A DNA stretch of 64,000 nt from Elymus sibiricus. Lineage: Eukaryota > Streptophyta > Magnoliopsida > Poales > Poaceae. A model generated the notes under the pieces. The model did no database searches, was not told the origin of the DNA, and saw nothing but the letters and a program-made list of their open reading frames with translations. The translations under genes were made by a program, and so were the position numbers. Each line of letters begins with the position of its first letter. Within the stretch, counting starts at the first letter, position 1. The stretch is taken from NCBI GenBank assembly GCA_039707655.1, contig CM077666.1:305996166-306060165 (forward strand), in the 5' to 3' direction. Shown in pieces: positions 22,531-34,667 of this stretch.

Positions 22531-24229
22531 TGTCAATCTCATTGAGCCAGTAGTTCCTGAGTACTTAAATTGGTCAGAGCAACCGGTGACTTGGAGTCGG
22601 GCAGATCACCCTCCGTGGATCGACAACCCCGGGGGTCTAGCTTTGGTGGTTGTACCTCAAGTTGGCGACTACAAGTTAACAAAGGTACTCATGGATGGAG
22701 GAAGCAGTATCAACATACTCTATTACGATACCTTCAAACGGATGAACCTGTCAGAGAAGCTGTTGACTCCCTCATCTACTGTTTTTCATGGTATTGTCCC
22801 TGGCAAGTCGGCTTATCCGATTGGCAGGATTTCTCTAGAAGTGGCCTTTGGCATAGAGTAGAACAATAGCTTGGAGTTTCTGACGTTTGTGGTGGTCAAA
22901 CTCAAGAGTCCATATCATGCTCTCTTCGGCAGGCTGGCTTACGCACGGTTCATGGCACGCCCATGTTATGTTTACCTGAAGCTGAAGATGCCTGGGCCAA
23001 ATGGAACTATCACAGTCAATGGTGATAGGAAAATTGCACTTGAATGCGAGGAAGGAGATGCAGCTTATGCTGAGATGGCTTGTGCAGCCAAAGAGTTAAA
23101 ATTTTACAAGGATAATGTTGACCCGGCTGACATGACTTCTCTGAAAAAGCCAACTACTGAGTCTGATCCTTTGCTCAAGTTCAAGTCGGCCAGACATACT
23201 AAGCAAGTTGATTTTACCCCGGGTGATTCATCCCAACAGTTCACTATTGGGACGAATATGGATCCTAAATAGGAAAGCACGCTCATCGAGTTCATCCATG
23301 AGAATCGGGACATTTTTGCATGGAAACCTTTTGACATGCCTGGTGTACCGAGAGAACTCACTGAGCACTCCCTTAAAGTCGATCCTAAGTATAAGCATGT
23401 ATGGCAATACCTCCGTTATTTCAACGAGGAAAGGCGCAAGGCCATTGGAGAAGAAGTGGCTTGGCTGTTAGCGGTTGGTTTCATCGTTGAAGTATTTCAT
23501 CCTGAGTGGTTGGCGAACCCAGTACTTGTCCTGAAGAAGAACGGCAGTTGGCGGATGTGCGTTGACTACACCGACTTGAACAAAGCTTGTCCTAGCGATC
23601 CGTTCGCTCTTCCCCGCATTGACCAGATCATTGATTCTACTGCTGGTTGCAAGTGTCTGTGTTTCCTAGATGCTTATTATGGTTATCATTAGATCAAGAT
23701 GAAGGAGGAAGACCAGGAAAAGACAGCTTTTATCACACCTTTTGGAGCTTTTTGTTATACGTCAATGCCGTTTGGTCTGAAAAGTGCAGAAGCAACTTAT
23801 TAGCGCTGCGTCCAAAATTGTTTTCACAAACAGATCGGGCGCAATGTTCATGCTTATGTCGACGATATTGTGGTAAAGTCTCAGTAGAAGGAAACCTTGC
23901 TTAATGATCTGAAGGAGACATTTGATAACATGCAAGTCTACCAGATGAAGCATAACCCGGCCAAATGTGTGTTCGGTGTTCCAGCTGGGAAGTTGCTTGG
24001 TTTTCTTATCTCTGAGAGTGGTATTGAGGCTAACCCGGAAAATATCAAGGCTATTACAACTCTGAAGAAGCCGGCCACTATCAATGTTGTCCAGAAGTTG
24101 ACAGGCTGTGTTGCAGCTTTGAGTTGGTTTATAAGCCGGCTTGGCGAGAAGGCAATCCCTCTGTATCAACTTTTGAAGAAACAGATAACTTCGTCTGGAA
24201 TGATGCGGCAGACAAAGCTTTTGAGTCCC
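22531..24229 (+). pseudogene. Protease and reverse transcriptase of element C, broken and truncated
   Basis: Protease: LMDGGSSINILY with the catalytic Asp codon at 22694 intact. Reverse transcriptase: VLKKNGSWRMCVDYTDLNKA, then the YVDD catalytic box at 23855-23866. Stops in the frame are TAG at 22859, 23270, 23690, 23801 and 23885. The TAG at 23270 sits at the protease-RT junction, the same position as a TAG in element F. After KLTGCVAALSWF the RNase H region begins, shifts frame near 24178, and is cut off by element E. Confidence 0.75.
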
Positions 24230-25355
24230 TGATAACCCACAAGTATAGGGGATCGCGGTAGTCTTCGAGTGTAGTATTTCACCCAAATTTATTGATTCGA
24301 CACATGGGGAGCCAAAGAATATTTGCGAGAATTAGCAGTTGAGTTGTCAATTCAACCACACCTGGAGAACTAAATATCTGCAGCAAAGTGTTTAGTAGCA
24401 TAGTAGTAATAGTAGCAATAGTAACGGAAATAGTAACAGTAGCAGTTTTGTAGTGATTGTAACAGCAGCAACGACAGTAGTAACTTAGCAAATATCAATA
24501 TGCGAAAAGCGTAGGCATTGGATCAGTGATGGATAATTATGTTGGATGACATTCATCATGTAACAGTCACAACCTAGAGCGATACACAATAGCTCCAATT
24601 CATCAATGTAATGTAGGCATCTATTCCGTATATAGTCATACGTGCTTATAATAAGAACTTGCATGACATCTTTTGTCCTACCCTCCCGTGGCAGCGGGGT
24701 CCATAAGGAAACTAAGGGATATTAAGGCCTCCTTTTAATAGAGAACCGGAACAAAGCATTAACACATGGTGAATAAATGAACTCCCCGAATTACAGTCAT
24801 CCCCGGAGAGTATCCCAATTATTGTCACTTTGGGGTCTACGGATCAGAACAATAAGAAGTGCATATAACTAGCAGATACGATCAAGAACTCAAATATATT
24901 CATGAAAACATAGAGGGTTCAGATCTGAAATCATGGCACTCGGGCCCTAGTGACAAGCATTAAGTATAGCAAAGTCATATCAACATCAATCTCAGAACAT
25001 AGTGGATACTAGGGATCAAGCCCTAACAAATTAACTCGATTACATGATAAATGTCACCCAATCCATCACCGTCCAGTAAGCCTACGGAGAAATTACTCAC
25101 ACCCGGGTGTGAGCATCATGAAATTGGTGATGGAGGATGGTTGATGATGATGATGGCGACGAATCCCCCTCTCCGGAGCCCCGAACGGACTCCAGATCAG
25201 CACTCCCGATGAAGAACAGGAGGTGGCGGCAGCTCCGTATCGTAAAACGCGATGAAACTTCTCCTCCTATTTTTTTCTTTGGGAAAGAGAATTTATAGCG
25301 TTGGAATTAGGTCAGATGGCCACCTGTGGGCCCCACAAGGTATCCCGGCGTGCCC
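24230..25355 (-). repeat. 3' LTR of element E, distal part
   Basis: Reverse complement of the element D LTR from its internal third to its end (TTGTGGGTTATCA). Element D inserted at 25,355/25,356, so the proximal part of this LTR is at 45751-46014. The two parts total about 1,390 bp. Confidence 0.9.
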
Positions 25356-26779
25356 TGATACGTCTCCATCATATCTACTTTTCCAAACACTTTTGCTCTT
25401 GTTTTGGACTCTAATTTGCATGATTTGAATGAAACTAACCCGGACTGACGATGTTTTCAGCAGAACTACCATGGTGTTCTTTTTGTGTAGAAATCAAAGT
25501 TCTCAGAATTGGACAAAACTTTTTGGAGATTTTTTATGGAATAAATAAAAATTACTGGCGCAAGAATCAACAAAAGAGGGGCCACCTGTTGCCCACAAGG
25601 CAACAGGGCATGACCCCCCCCCCCTAGGGCGTGCCCTGATGCCTTGTGGGGCCCACAAGCGGCCGTCTGACCTAATTCCAATGCTATAAATTCACTTTCC
25701 CTGAGAAAAAAACAAGAGAAGAAGTTTCCTCGCATTTTATGATACAGAGTCGCCGCCACCTCCTGTTCTTCATCGGGAGGGCTGATCTGGAGTCTGTTCG
25801 GGGCTCCGGAGAGGGGGATTCGACATTGTCGTCATCATCAACCATCCTCCATCACCAATTTCAGGATGATCACCACCGTGTGTGAGTAATTTCTCCATAG
25901 GCTTGCTGGACGGTGATGGGTTGGATGAGATTTATCATGTAATCGAGTCAATTTTTTTAGGGTTTGATCCCTAGTATCCACTATGTTCTGAGATTGATGT
26001 TGTTATGACTTTGCTATGCTTAATGCTTGTCACTAGGGCCTGAGTGCCATGATTTCAGATCTGAACCCTCTATGTTTTCATGAATATATTTGTGTTCTTG
26101 ATCCTATCTTGCAAGTTATATGCACCTATTACGTGTTATGATCTGCATACCCCAAGGTGACAATAATTGGGATTCTTTTCGGTGATTACTGTAGTTTGAG
26201 GAGTTCATGTATTCACTATGTGTTAACGCTTTGTTCCGGTTCTCTATTAAAAGGAGGCCTTAATATCCCTTAGATTTCCTTATGGACCCCGCTGCCACGG
26301 GAGGGTAGGACAAAAGATGTCATGCAAGTTCTTACTATAAGCACGTATGACTATATACGGAATACATGCCGACATTACATTGATGAATTGGAGCTATTGT
26401 GTATCGCCCTAGGTTGTGACTGTTATATGATGAATGTCATCTAGCAAAATTATCCATCACCGATCCAATGCCTACGCTTTTCGCATATTGATCTTTGCTA
26501 AGTTACTTTCGTTGCTGCTGCTGTTACAATCACTACAAAACTGCTACTGTTACTGTCTCTGTTACTGTTGCTACTATTACTACTGCTATTAAAACTATCA
26601 TACTACTGTGCTACTAAACACTTTGCTGCAGATATTTAGTTCTCCAAGTGTGGTTGAATTGACAACTCAACTGCTAATACTTACAAATATTCTTTGGCTC
26701 CCCTTGTGCCGAATCAATAAATCTAGGCGAAATACTACCAGCGAAAACTGTTGCGATCCCCTATACTTGTGGGTTATCA
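25356..26779 (+). repeat. 5' LTR of element D
   Basis: TG...CA-type LTR with an AT-rich TACTGTTACTACTGC-like stretch near its 3' end. Matches the 3' LTR at 44326-45745 with scattered substitutions. Confidence 0.93.
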
Positions 26780-26790
26780 AGACCTTTTTG

Positions 26791-26809
26791 TAGCACCGTT
26801 GCCGGGGAG
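26791..26809 (+). other. Primer binding site of element D (tRNA-Asp type)
   Basis: TAGCACCGTTGCCGGGGAG, eleven bases after the LTR; two mismatches to the usual tRNA-Asp complement. Confidence 0.8.
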
Positions 26810-26848
26810 CATAGCTCTATCTGTTCAGTCACTTGGTATTTATATCTA

Positions 26849-28403
26849 TTGATCACTATGAAGAATCTGAAAGACGCTAAGACCAAGAACGTCCCCTCTA
26901 TGACTAGAGGAGGTAAGGAACTGCCATCACACTCTACACTTGATTCACCTTCTGTTTTGAGTAGGCTTGCGACACCACCACCTGATATTCATTCTGATAT
27001 GTCACATGTAATTGATGATACAACTTATACTATAAATGAAACTATTGATGATGCTAGTACTGTGCTTGATAATACTGTGCCACTAGGAGAATTTCTTGAT
27101 GAACAAATTGCTAGAGCTAAAGAAACTGAAAATGTTGAAACTCTTGAAAATTATGATTCACCTATTATGCCTAGTCCTCCTACTAGAGTTGAAATGCCTA
27201 AGATACCTGATGGTTATGTTTTTGATGGAGAGACAACTAGGGCAATTCTTGCTTGTAATGATAGAGATGATGTTAGAAAATTGCTTGCTGAGTTGAAAGA
27301 AAAATCTATGAGGGAGAGAATGAAATATGTTCCTAAGTTTGCTACCTCTCCCATATTTATTACTGATAAGGATTATGAATTCTCTGTCAATCCTGAGTTA
27401 ATTACTTTGGTTGAATCTGATCCTTTTCATGGTTATGAAACTGAAACTGTTGTGGCACACCTTACTAAGTTGAATGATATAGCCACCATATTTGCTCATG
27501 AGGAAAAAAATTCGCTACTACTACATTCTTAAGTTGTTTCCTTTCTCATTAAAGGGTGATGCTAAGAGATGGTTTAATACTCTTGCTCCTGGTTGTGTGC
27601 GTAGTCTCCAGGATATGATATATTACATCTTTGAAAAATATTTTCCTGCTCATAAGAAACAAGCTGCCTTACAGGAAATATTTAACTTTGTGCAAATTGA
27701 AGAAGAGAATCTCCCTCAAGCTTGGGGGAGGCTTCTCCAATTACTTAATGCTCTTCCTGATCATCCTCTTAAGAATAATGAAATACTTGATATCTTTTAT
27801 AATGGACTAACGATGTTTCTAGGGACTACCTAGATAGTTGTGCTAGTTGTGTTTTTAGGGAACGAACTGTTGGACAGGCTGAAGAACTATTGAATAATAT
27901 GTTGAGAAATGCCAATGATTGGACACTTCCTGAACCACCACCTCAGCCAACTCCGAAGAAAAGAGGTATTCTATTCCGCAGTCCAGAAGATATGCAAGAA
28001 GTTAAGAAATCTATGAAGGAAAAAGGTATTAAAGCTGAAGATGTTAAGAATCTACCACCTATTGAAGAAATACATGGACTTGATATCCCGACATAGGTAG
28101 TAGAGGTAAATTCTCTTTGTAGATTCAATGAAAGTGATATTCCCTATAATAAATCTGCTAGTCAATGCTTGGATGAATTTGATAACTACATTGTTAAGCA
28201 CGAGAATTTCAATATTTATGTTAGCAATCAATTAAAACGAAATGCCATCACGATTGATCGCTTGAGTGATTTGATGTTTAGAATTGCTAATGATGTTAAA
28301 TGCTTGAGTAAACATGCTTCTATGGTTCAGACTCAGTTAGAACAAATAGCTAAGTCACAAAATGATTTGCTTGATGAGATGAATAATAAAATGAATGATC
28401 ATG
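26849..28403 (+). pseudogene. gag of element D, first part, cut by CACTA G
   Basis: The ATG at 26849 opens gag. The frame shifts near 27500 in a run of seven A, returns near 27830, and has a TAG at 28094. The gag core is recognisable (FPFSLKGDAKRWFNTL, YFPAHKKQAALQEI, FYNGL), as in plant Retrotrans_gag domains. A Pro-rich linker and a helical segment (QLEQIAKSQNDLLDEM) follow. CACTA G interrupts the codon series at 28404. With the transposon and one ATG duplication discounted, the frame passes into 39191 without a shift. Confidence 0.8.
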
Positions 28404-29110
28404 CACTACTGCAGGCGACCGCCAACGCGACACATGAATCAGAGACCCCGCGACCAAACTGTGTGCGATGCATGCATCGCAAACGGTGTCGTAATAAAAC
28501 CGTCGCCAATAAGACGAACTGTGTGCGATGCCGGAGACATCAAAAATGATTCAGATTAGAGACGCGTGTGCGATACGTGGCATACAGTTGATCCATACAA
28601 ACTGTTTGCGATGAGCCAGAACAACAGAAACGGGCAGCCAGTTCGAGGTGTGTGTGATACACAGCATACAGTTCACTCGGATGCACTGTTTGTGATTACC
28701 CAACACAACAGAAATGTGTAGCCAGTTCGAGGTGTGTGCGATACACGGCATATAGTTCACTCGGATGAACTATTTGTGATTACCCAACACAACAGAAATG
28801 GTGAGGCAGATCAAGGTGTGTGTGCGATATATGGCATGCGGTTCACTCGGATGAACTGTTTGCGATTACCCAACACAACAGAAATGGTTCAACTTAACAA
28901 GATGTGTGTGATACGCGGCAAACAGGTCAGTAATCAGAAATGTGTGGGAAGACCGATAACAACACAGACGATTCCTGCTAATAACCCGTGTGTGTTGTGG
29001 GCAAATGCTTGCTGGTAAACAATTGTCAGCGATTGATGAAATCATCACCAATGGGTTCCGTAGTTTAATCCGTGTGCGATGTGATTTGCTCAGTCTGCAC
29101 AAGAACTACG
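28404..29110. repeat. Left terminus and subterminal repeats of CACTA G
   Basis: Units of about 120 bp are visible: GTGTGYGATAC, then CGGCATACAGTTCA-like text, TCGGATGAACTG and ATTACCCAACACAACAGAAA, repeated about four times between 28570 and 28900, with looser copies to 29090. ORFs here are repeat artefacts. Confidence 0.85.
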
Positions 29111-29266
29111 CTCTCTGTCTACAGAACAACAACATATATACTTATAAGGACATGATTGCATAACCAAATTAAACTTCCAATTACATAACTGACTGCAGAT
29201 AGCGTTTGCACATCTAAGTAAACAAGTACATGCATAATAAACTAGGAGAAACGATCATCATATCAA

Positions 29267-29945
29267 CTACTTCTTATTGTGACGCTTGCCTCCAATGCTC
29301 TGCTTGTGGCTCGATCCCTCGCCGTCTACTGTGAGGAGGCACTTCCTCATGTCAACGATCCGCCTGTACATCTCATAGCATGTGTACGCGTCCATGGCCG
29401 CGTACTTGAGGTGATCTTCATCCAGTATCTGGTGGAGAAGGAGGGCAGGTCACCTTGCCTAGGATGCATGCCCAGCGCCGCCGCTGCAGCAGGTTGGGCG
29501 ATTTGGCTTCTTCTACCGCCCATCTGAACAGCCGCACCGGGTTCGTATACCATTCCGCAGGCATGCGCCTTCTCTCCTCCGCAGTCGACTCCGTGAATAT
29601 GATCTCTACCATTAGCGCCAGCTCCAAGTCGGCACGACGCTGCCAGATGCTGACATCCCTAAGCATCTCTGCCCTGAGATCCACTTCCGCCTCCGCCTTG
29701 TGCCTCGCCATGCGCAGCTCCTTCGAACATGTCTCCAATCGATGCCTCGCTTCCTCGATCCGATTTGCCCTTGCTTCCCACCACCCTTAATGCAGCCCCG
29801 GCATGTCCTCCGGCGCCACCGATCTGTGAGTCCAGAGCAATGGATCCCCTCTGATAGATACGTGGGTTTCGCTCAACGGCGGCAGTGCCGCGGGCCGCAG
29901 CGAGAGGGAAGCCCGCGGGATGCTGGGATCTAGGGGATTATCCAT
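29267..29945 (-). pseudogene. 3'-5' exonuclease-like (WRN/DnaQ fold) gene fragment in CACTA G
   Basis: The last piece (about 29422 to a TAG at 29269-29267) contains DEDHLKYAAMDAYTCYEMYR, matching the exo III motif YX3D of WRN-like 3'-5' exonucleases (usual form YAAxDAxxxxxLY), followed by a basic tail. A CTCCACCAG acceptor precedes it at about 29424. Upstream, a frame from the ATG at 29945 is broken by TAA at 29789-29787, then runs as an Arg/Glu-rich helical stretch to 29418 in a different frame. The catalytic N-terminal motifs (DxE) are not seen, so this is a partial capture, probably inactive. Confidence 0.5.
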
Positions 29946-30125
29946 GGCGCAATCCGATGGATGAGGCGGGGAGGCGAGCGCGGAAGGCCAGATTTGGGGG
30001 CTGCGAGACAAAGAGACGATAGAGAGCGAAGAGAGGATAGAGAGCGAAGGAGGAGGAGTGCAACCAAGGTGAACAGGGAGTGGGCGAGGCAAAAAAATTG
30101 ACTGCGCCAAATTGCCAATTAACAC

Positions 30126-30716
30126 ATCCCATTAATTAGGTTATTATAATTTATTATAATTGCCAGTGTGGAATCACTGCCCACTTCCTTATCGTTTTCC
30201 TCTTCCACCACGCATGCATGCAAACATAATTAAATTTTGGAGGTAGTTGGTTGGCTCATACGTGGGAGGGGAAAAACTAAAAACTAAAAACACTTTTAAC
30301 GATGAGAAAGACAGTCGGGCAATTGGTGCTAATTAAGAAAGTGTGACTAAAATTCTTGGAAAAATCTGAATTCTCTTAGGCGCCCTACGGACCTGGATGT
30401 TTCGTGTGCGATTATGTGTGTGTACAAAAACCTTTGAAAATGCAAACGAGTTGTTTACGATGGTAGGAGCATCGCACACGATGCGTGGTGTGAGTACTCA
30501 TGAGTGATGATTTGTAAGTTACACATACGTTTCCTTATGTTAACACGTGTGTGATAACACGTGACACCGCATACGGTTGTGTGCTGGGAATTGTGTGCTC
30601 CACTTAGTCTTCCCGCGCTCCAGCGATGCCTTCCCGTGCAAGCGCCAGCCATAGGGGTAAATTGTAAATCCCCAATCCCCTAGCCAGCTGCTAGCTAGCT
30701 ATAAATAACCACAACA
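30126..30716. other. AT-rich stretch of CACTA G with internal subterminal-like words
   Basis: No ORF. Between about 30400 and 30600 the words GTGTGCGATTATG, GCATCGCACACGATG and CACATACG reappear, as at the transposon ends. They could mark an old nested or rearranged CACTA end, but I see no CACTA terminus here. Confidence 0.4.
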
Positions 30717-31316
30717 ATGGCCGGCGGTGGCGACTCACTACTAATCCCCTTGCTAGCTAGTTACCCACACATACCAGCATACCCGGCCCCAACGGCCGAC
30801 GACCGGATGGAGTTGGGCGATAGCGGAATCGAGGCTGTCGGCGCGATGGTCGGCTTTGTGGTCGACGGCCATGCCACCGCCTCTCCCGATGACAGCCAGA
30901 CGAGGCAGGAAATGCGGTACGAGCAAGCCACCAGGTTAGCCAGGGTCGTCCTGAAAGCGGCTAAGGATCGCCAGTGGGAGATACTACGGGCTCGGCACAG
31001 AGTGCGGTGGATGGTGCGGGCGGCGGAGCAGGAACCGCGACGATGCAAGCACAACTGTGGCAGTGGCGGCCGCCGCACGAGGCGCAGACTTATGTCCGAG
31101 ATGGAGGAGGGCACAGCGCCGGGCGTCGCCGGTGCAGGCCTGGGGGCAGTGACGGCAGCCCTGGCGAGAGCCAACATCTCGTTGGCCGCCGGGGTGATGT
31201 ACGCAGAGCCGGCGGTCACGGCAGCCCTGGTGAGAGCTGCGCCCGAGGCAGTACCAGCGATCACCGATGTCGAGGCTGCCCCAGCCTCGATCGATCAAGG
31301 TGGTTTGTTATATTGA
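30717..31316 (+). CDS. Hypothetical protein, Arg/Ala-rich (199 aa) in CACTA G
   Basis: The ORF is uninterrupted, from ATG 30717 to TGA. The N-terminus is neutral, the middle (residues 60-130) strongly basic (words RVVLKAAKDRQWEI, RCKHNCGSGGRRTRRR), and the C-terminal third Ala/Val-rich. TATAAATA lies only about 15 bp upstream of the ATG, so if it is the TATA box, transcription would start inside the ORF. GC-rich within AT-rich surroundings, so probably a captured fragment. No domain recognised. Confidence 0.4.
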   Translation: MAGGGDSLLIPLLASYPHIPAYPAPTADDRMELGDSGIEAVGAMVGFVVDGHATASPDDSQTRQEMRYEQATRLARVVLKAAKDRQWEILRARHRVRWMVRAAEQEPRRCKHNCGSGGRRTRRRLMSEMEEGTAPGVAGAGLGAVTAALARANISLAAGVMYAEPAVTAALVRAAPEAVPAITDVEAAPASIDQGGLLY

Positions 31317-31640
31317 TGTAAATTAGGGAGCTAATAATGGTTTGTAAATTACTCCTCGAACTAGGCACTAGACCAATTTGAGCATATATATGCTCGATTG
31401 ATTATTTGTTCATGCATGTCAAATATGTCAATTGTATGGGCTGGCATATCTATATATTATCTCATTTTGCAATATGAAAAACATCCCTGAAAAAGATGAT
31501 ACCTGGCATGGTGCCCCTAGTGCCATGGTATGACCTCAGTATTATGTGGTAAATAAAATGGCAAATTCTGGCAGAAGTTGTAACGATAACTCCTTGAAAA
31601 CGAGAGCATCTCAAAAGAAGAATCACTGTTTCCAAAATGA

Positions 31641-31971
31641 TAAAATGGCAATTTGGACTTGAATTATGGTGACTTCATCATTTCACATCCAAACTATTTA
31701 CACGGTGCGCAAGCACCATCAGCCGCTAGATTTGAATTTTTTTTGTGCATTTCAGGACTCGTTTGATATACTTAAGCACTTTATAGCATTTACCTGACAA
31801 TTAGCGCATATAAGTCAAATCCCAGCTACAGCTACATGGGTGTGATGGGAGGGATGTGGATTACCATTCAATCACAGTGCATCCTACGGTCCACACACGC
31901 GATCCGCGTGGCTGGGGTTCCGGCCAATCAGAACGCATCGCACGATAGAGTCAGCCCACACGGCATTCATA
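31641..31971 (+). repeat. 331-bp direct repeat flanking the ~500-bp array, left copy
   Basis: Matches 33851-34181 nearly throughout, including CACGGTGCNCAAGCACCATCAGC, CATTTCAGGACTCGTTTG and GATCCGCGTGGCTGGGG words. It ends in CACTA-type CACACGG words. Confidence 0.85.
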
Positions 31972-31999
31972 AGCAGCGAAAATGAACCGTGTGCGATAA

Positions 32000-33850
32000 T
32001 AAATCACCAGGATTTCAAGGGAATTCAATTTTCCTTGGTCGTCCGCCCTTGTTTTTTTTCTACAATCTACATAGACCCTAGAACGCACCGTGTTCAAATT
32101 TGGCACTTTTCCGGGCTCATTTACCATATTTGGGCCATTATTTGCATTTTCTAGGCATTTATGCACATAATTCAAATTGGCACGATAGGTGCATGAAAAG
32201 GTGCACAATAACAGTATGAAAAATGAAGCTAGTGGTATTACTAAATTTCCATGCCTTTTACAAGGGAATGGGGAGAGATTTCGATGATATGTGTCGCAAG
32301 AGTCAACGACAAACATGTCGTTTATTGGTTTTTTGACTCTACAAAATTGAAAAACATGCCTGAAAAAGATGATACCGGGCATGGAGCCATGGTATGACCT
32401 CAACAAAGCGTGGTAATTTTTTTGAGAGGGTTCGGCAAATGTCGTTGTACACGCTCTTCGTAAACGAAACATCACAAAAGGAAGTTTTGGTGGTTTCGAG
32501 AGGGAAATCACCAAGTTTGAAGGTGAATCCAAAGTTCCTTCGTCGTTTGTCCTTGAGTTTTTTTCTACGATCAACATACACCCCATAATGCACCGTGTTC
32601 AAATTTGGCACTTTTTCGGGCTAATTTACTATATTTGGGCAGTTATGTGCATTTTCTAGGCATTAATGCTCATAATTCAATTTCACACAATCGTTCCATG
32701 AAAAAGTGCACAAAAACGGTTTGGAAAATCATGCTTGTGGTGTTTACTAAATTTGCATGCCTTTTACGAGGAATGGGGAGAGATTTCAAGGACATGTGTG
32801 GCAAGAGTCAACCATAAACATGTCGTTTATTGGTTTTTTGACTCTACAAAATAGAAAAACATGCCTGAAAAAGATGATACCTGGCATGGTGCCATGGTAT
32901 GACCTTAGAAAAGCGTAGTAATTTTTTGACAAGGTTCGGCTAATGTCGTTGTACACGCTCTTCATAAACCGAACCATCACAAAAGGCAGTTTCGTGGTTT
33001 CGAGAGGGAAATCACCAAGTTTGAAGGGTAATCCAAACTTCCTTTGTCGTTTGTCCTTGAGTTTTTTTGTACGATCAACATACACCCTATAATGCAACAT
33101 GTTCAAATTTGGTAATTTTCTGCGCTAATTTAGTATATTTGGGCAGTTATGTGCATTTTCTAGGCATTAATGCACATAATTCAATTTCGCACAATCGGTC
33201 CATGGAAAATTTCACAAAAAACATTTTGGAAAATCATGCTTGTGGTATTTACTAAATTTGCATGCCTTTACGAGGAATGGTGAGAGATTTCAAGGACATG
33301 TGTCCCAAGAGTCAACCACAAACGTGTCATTTATTGGTTTGTCAACTCAAGAAAATTGAAAACCATGCCTGAAAAAGATGATACCTGACATGGTGCCATG
33401 GTATGACCTCAGTAAAGCATGGTAATTTTTTTAGAAGGTTCGGTTAATGTAGTTGTACACGCTCTTCATAAACAAAAGGAAGTTTTGGTGGTTTTGAGAG
33501 GGAAATCACCAAGTTTGAAGGGGAATCCAAAGTTCCTTCGTCGTTTGTCCTTGAGTTTTTTTCTACGATCAACATAGACTCTATCATGAACCGTGTTCAA
33601 ATTTGGCACTTTTCCGGTCTAATTTACTATATTTGGGCCGTTATGTGCATTTTCTAGGCATTAATGCACATAATTCAATTTCGTGTGATCGGTCCATGAA
33701 AAAGTGCAAAAACGGTTTGGAAAATCATGCTTGTGGTGTTTAGTAAATTTGCATGCCTTTTACAAGGAAATGGGGAGAGATTTCAAGGACATGTGTAGCA
33801 AGAGTCAACCACAAACGTGTCGTTTATTGGTTTTCCAACTCTAGAAAATT
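32000..33850 (+). repeat. ~500-bp tandem repeat, about four copies
   Basis: The word GTTCAAATTTGG recurs near 32092, 32597, 33101 and 33595; the periods are 505, 504 and 494 bp. Each unit also has GAAAAACATGCCTGAAAAAG and GCATGGTNNCATGGTATGACC. A partial early unit is seen near 31480-31600. Minus-strand ORFs here (31951-33106) repeat with the unit and hold no known domain. Confidence 0.85.
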
Positions 33851-34181
33851 GATAAATGGCAATTAGAACTTGAATTTACTGTGACTTTATCGTTTCGCCT
33901 TCGAACTATTAACACGGTGCACAAGCACCATCAGCTGCTAGATTTAAATTTTTTGCGCATTTCAGGACTCGTTTGATATACTTAAGCACTTTATAACATT
34001 TACCTGACAATTAGCACATATAAGTCAAATCCCAGCTACAGCTACACGGGTGTGATGGGAGGGATTTGGATTGCCGTTCGATCGCGGTCCATCCTACGGT
34101 CCACACGCGTGATCCGCGTGGCTGGGGTTCCGGCCAATCAGAACGCAACGCAAGATAGGGTTAGCGCACACGGTTCTCATA
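33851..34181 (+). repeat. 331-bp direct repeat flanking the ~500-bp array, right copy
   Basis: Second copy of the block at 31641-31971, in the same orientation. Confidence 0.85.
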
Positions 34182-34262
34182 GGCAATCAGATCTCGCATG
34201 CTCTAAAAAACCACCGCACTACATATGGTTGTCCGGCCACTCCATCCCAGAGCTCTCTCCAA

Positions 34263-34667
34263 GTGTCGCCGTCCATGCCACCGCACCGCACACTAACTGG
34301 TAAGGAAGCGATGGCATCCCGGTGCGCCAAGTTCATCGCCGCCCGCGACCGCACACTAAGTGGTAAGGAAGCGATGGCATCCCGCCGCGCCGAGTTCATC
34401 GACGCCCACAATCGCACACCTACGTGGGCAGACTTTGAAGCTGCCATGGCCGAATGGGCGGTGGAGCAAGAGGAGGCCAAATCCGCACAGAAGGAGCGGA
34501 AAAGGGAGAAAGCACTCAAGAAAAGAGAGTCCCGCCGCCGTAAGAAAGAAGTGGCCGCATGCGCTGCTGAGGAGAGCCGGGCGGAAATTCAAGCATGGTG
34601 GGTTGCCGCCGACAAGGCTGGTAAGGAGTATGACGGCGTCTGGGGCTGGGCAGCATGCGAGAAGTAG
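34263..34667 (+). CDS. Hypothetical basic helical protein (134 aa) in CACTA G
   Basis: An intact ORF from an ATG at 34275 (track start 34263 also in frame) to TAG. The first part holds an internal repeat: RTLTGKEAMASR and RTLSGKEAMASR, about 18 residues apart. The second half is a long, highly charged helix (EEAKSAQKERKREKALKKR) ending in Trp-rich text (AWWVAADKAG, VWGWAACEK). It starts 80 bp after the right 331-bp repeat. Not recognised; perhaps a captured exon. Confidence 0.4.
   Translation: MSPSMPPHRTLTGKEAMASRCAKFIAARDRTLSGKEAMASRRAEFIDAHNRTPTWADFEAAMAEWAVEQEEAKSAQKERKREKALKKRESRRRKKEVAACAAEESRAEIQAWWVAADKAGKEYDGVWGWAACEK

Larger units (their letters stand above)
19226..24229 (+). mobile_element. 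Element C: Tat-lineage Gypsy retrotransposon, degraded, interrupted by element E
   Basis: A 5' LTR (19226-19776), a primer-site-like GTTGGCAGCCACCGTGGGG, gag, protease and reverse transcriptase follow in order. At 24,229 the frame runs straight into element E, so the rest of C lies beyond the window. The pol text is close to that of element F, which has the second, archaeal-type RNase H diagnostic of the Tat lineage. Eleven stops in the main frame and several frameshifts make it old. Confidence 0.8.
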
